From contig SVAL01000014.1 of assembly GCA_015059405.1 (NCBI GenBank), positions 1 through 39,278 on the forward strand: a stretch of DNA of 39,278 nt, given 5' to 3'. The notes below the pieces were generated by a model. That model was given only the letters and a program-made list of their open reading frames with translations, was not told the DNA's origin and did not search any database. This DNA is from Bacillota bacterium (GTDB lineage Bacteria; Bacillota_I; Bacilli_A; RF39; UBA660). Made by a program: the position numbers and the translations under genes. Below, one piece after another: positions 39,247 through 39,278 of the stretch (position 1 is its first letter; every line of letters begins with the position of its first letter).

Positions 39247-39278
39247 TCTTGAAATCTATCATAATTATAATATTTTAT

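Overview
The window is AT-rich DNA from a low-GC Gram-positive bacterium. Several things point to the Bacilli, probably a gut-associated lineage near Erysipelotrichales or RF39: the gltX-cysS-mrnC-rlmB-sigH order, the yvcK-whiA pair, a FemX-type wall peptidyltransferase, and AGGAGG-type ribosome binding sites. Proteins of normal length terminate at TGA (for example dpnA), so the code is standard and not the mycoplasma code. The taxon is an inference from gene content.

Bases 1-9.5 kb hold a compact integrated element that resembles a phage satellite or a stripped prophage. It has a minus-strand tyrosine integrase and an XRE repressor. A divergent early operon carries a small HTH protein, a replisome organizer, a helicase-loader-like protein and an HNH nuclease. 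No terminase, capsid, tail or lysis genes are present. The cargo is a DpnII-type restriction-modification operon (dpnM-dpnA-dpnB homologues, GATC-specific by homology), followed by a compact OLD-like ATPase/TOPRIM protein. A 22-bp exact repeat (309-330 and 9318-9339) marks the two ends. Between integrase and repressor lies what looks like an unannotated small RNA gene of about 100 nt. It has a consensus promoter and an intrinsic terminator, and 19 nt of it are perfectly complementary to the leader of the early operon. That leader also encodes a 10-codon peptide whose stop codon lies inside the complementary segment. This is the most interesting signal in the window.

Bases 9.45-13.8 kb are a second, smaller element. 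It holds a soluble Ser/Thr protein kinase, a tyrosine integrase split by a frameshift at an A8 run, and an unknown protein with a C-terminal membrane anchor. It is bounded by two 40-bp stretches identical at 37 positions, both coding for the zinc-binding SEC-C tail (CGSGKKYKQCCGK). A third, more diverged SEC-C tail lies at 203-244. Part of the right-end sequence recurs near 14.67 kb. The area looks like an accretion hotspot at the 3' end of a SEC-C gene.

Bases 13.9-21.2 kb carry a peptidase E-like protein, a membrane-tethered XRE regulator, a membrane-anchored extracytoplasmic protein, two HD-domain proteins, a P-loop protein, FemX, a GNAT acetyltransferase and a MazG-like pyrophosphohydrolase. 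Many of these genes are followed by intrinsic terminators.

Bases 21.3-39.1 kb are core chromosome. The translation and RNA cluster is gltX, cysS, a YugP-like protein without its zinc motif, a zinc-ribbon membrane protein, mrnC, rlmB and a SigH-like factor that seems to start at ATT. Then come yvcK, whiA, clpP (minus strand) and a nucleoside kinase. Last are the glycolytic genes gapA, pgk and tpiA, interleaved with a flippase-like membrane protein and a GT4 glycosyltransferase.
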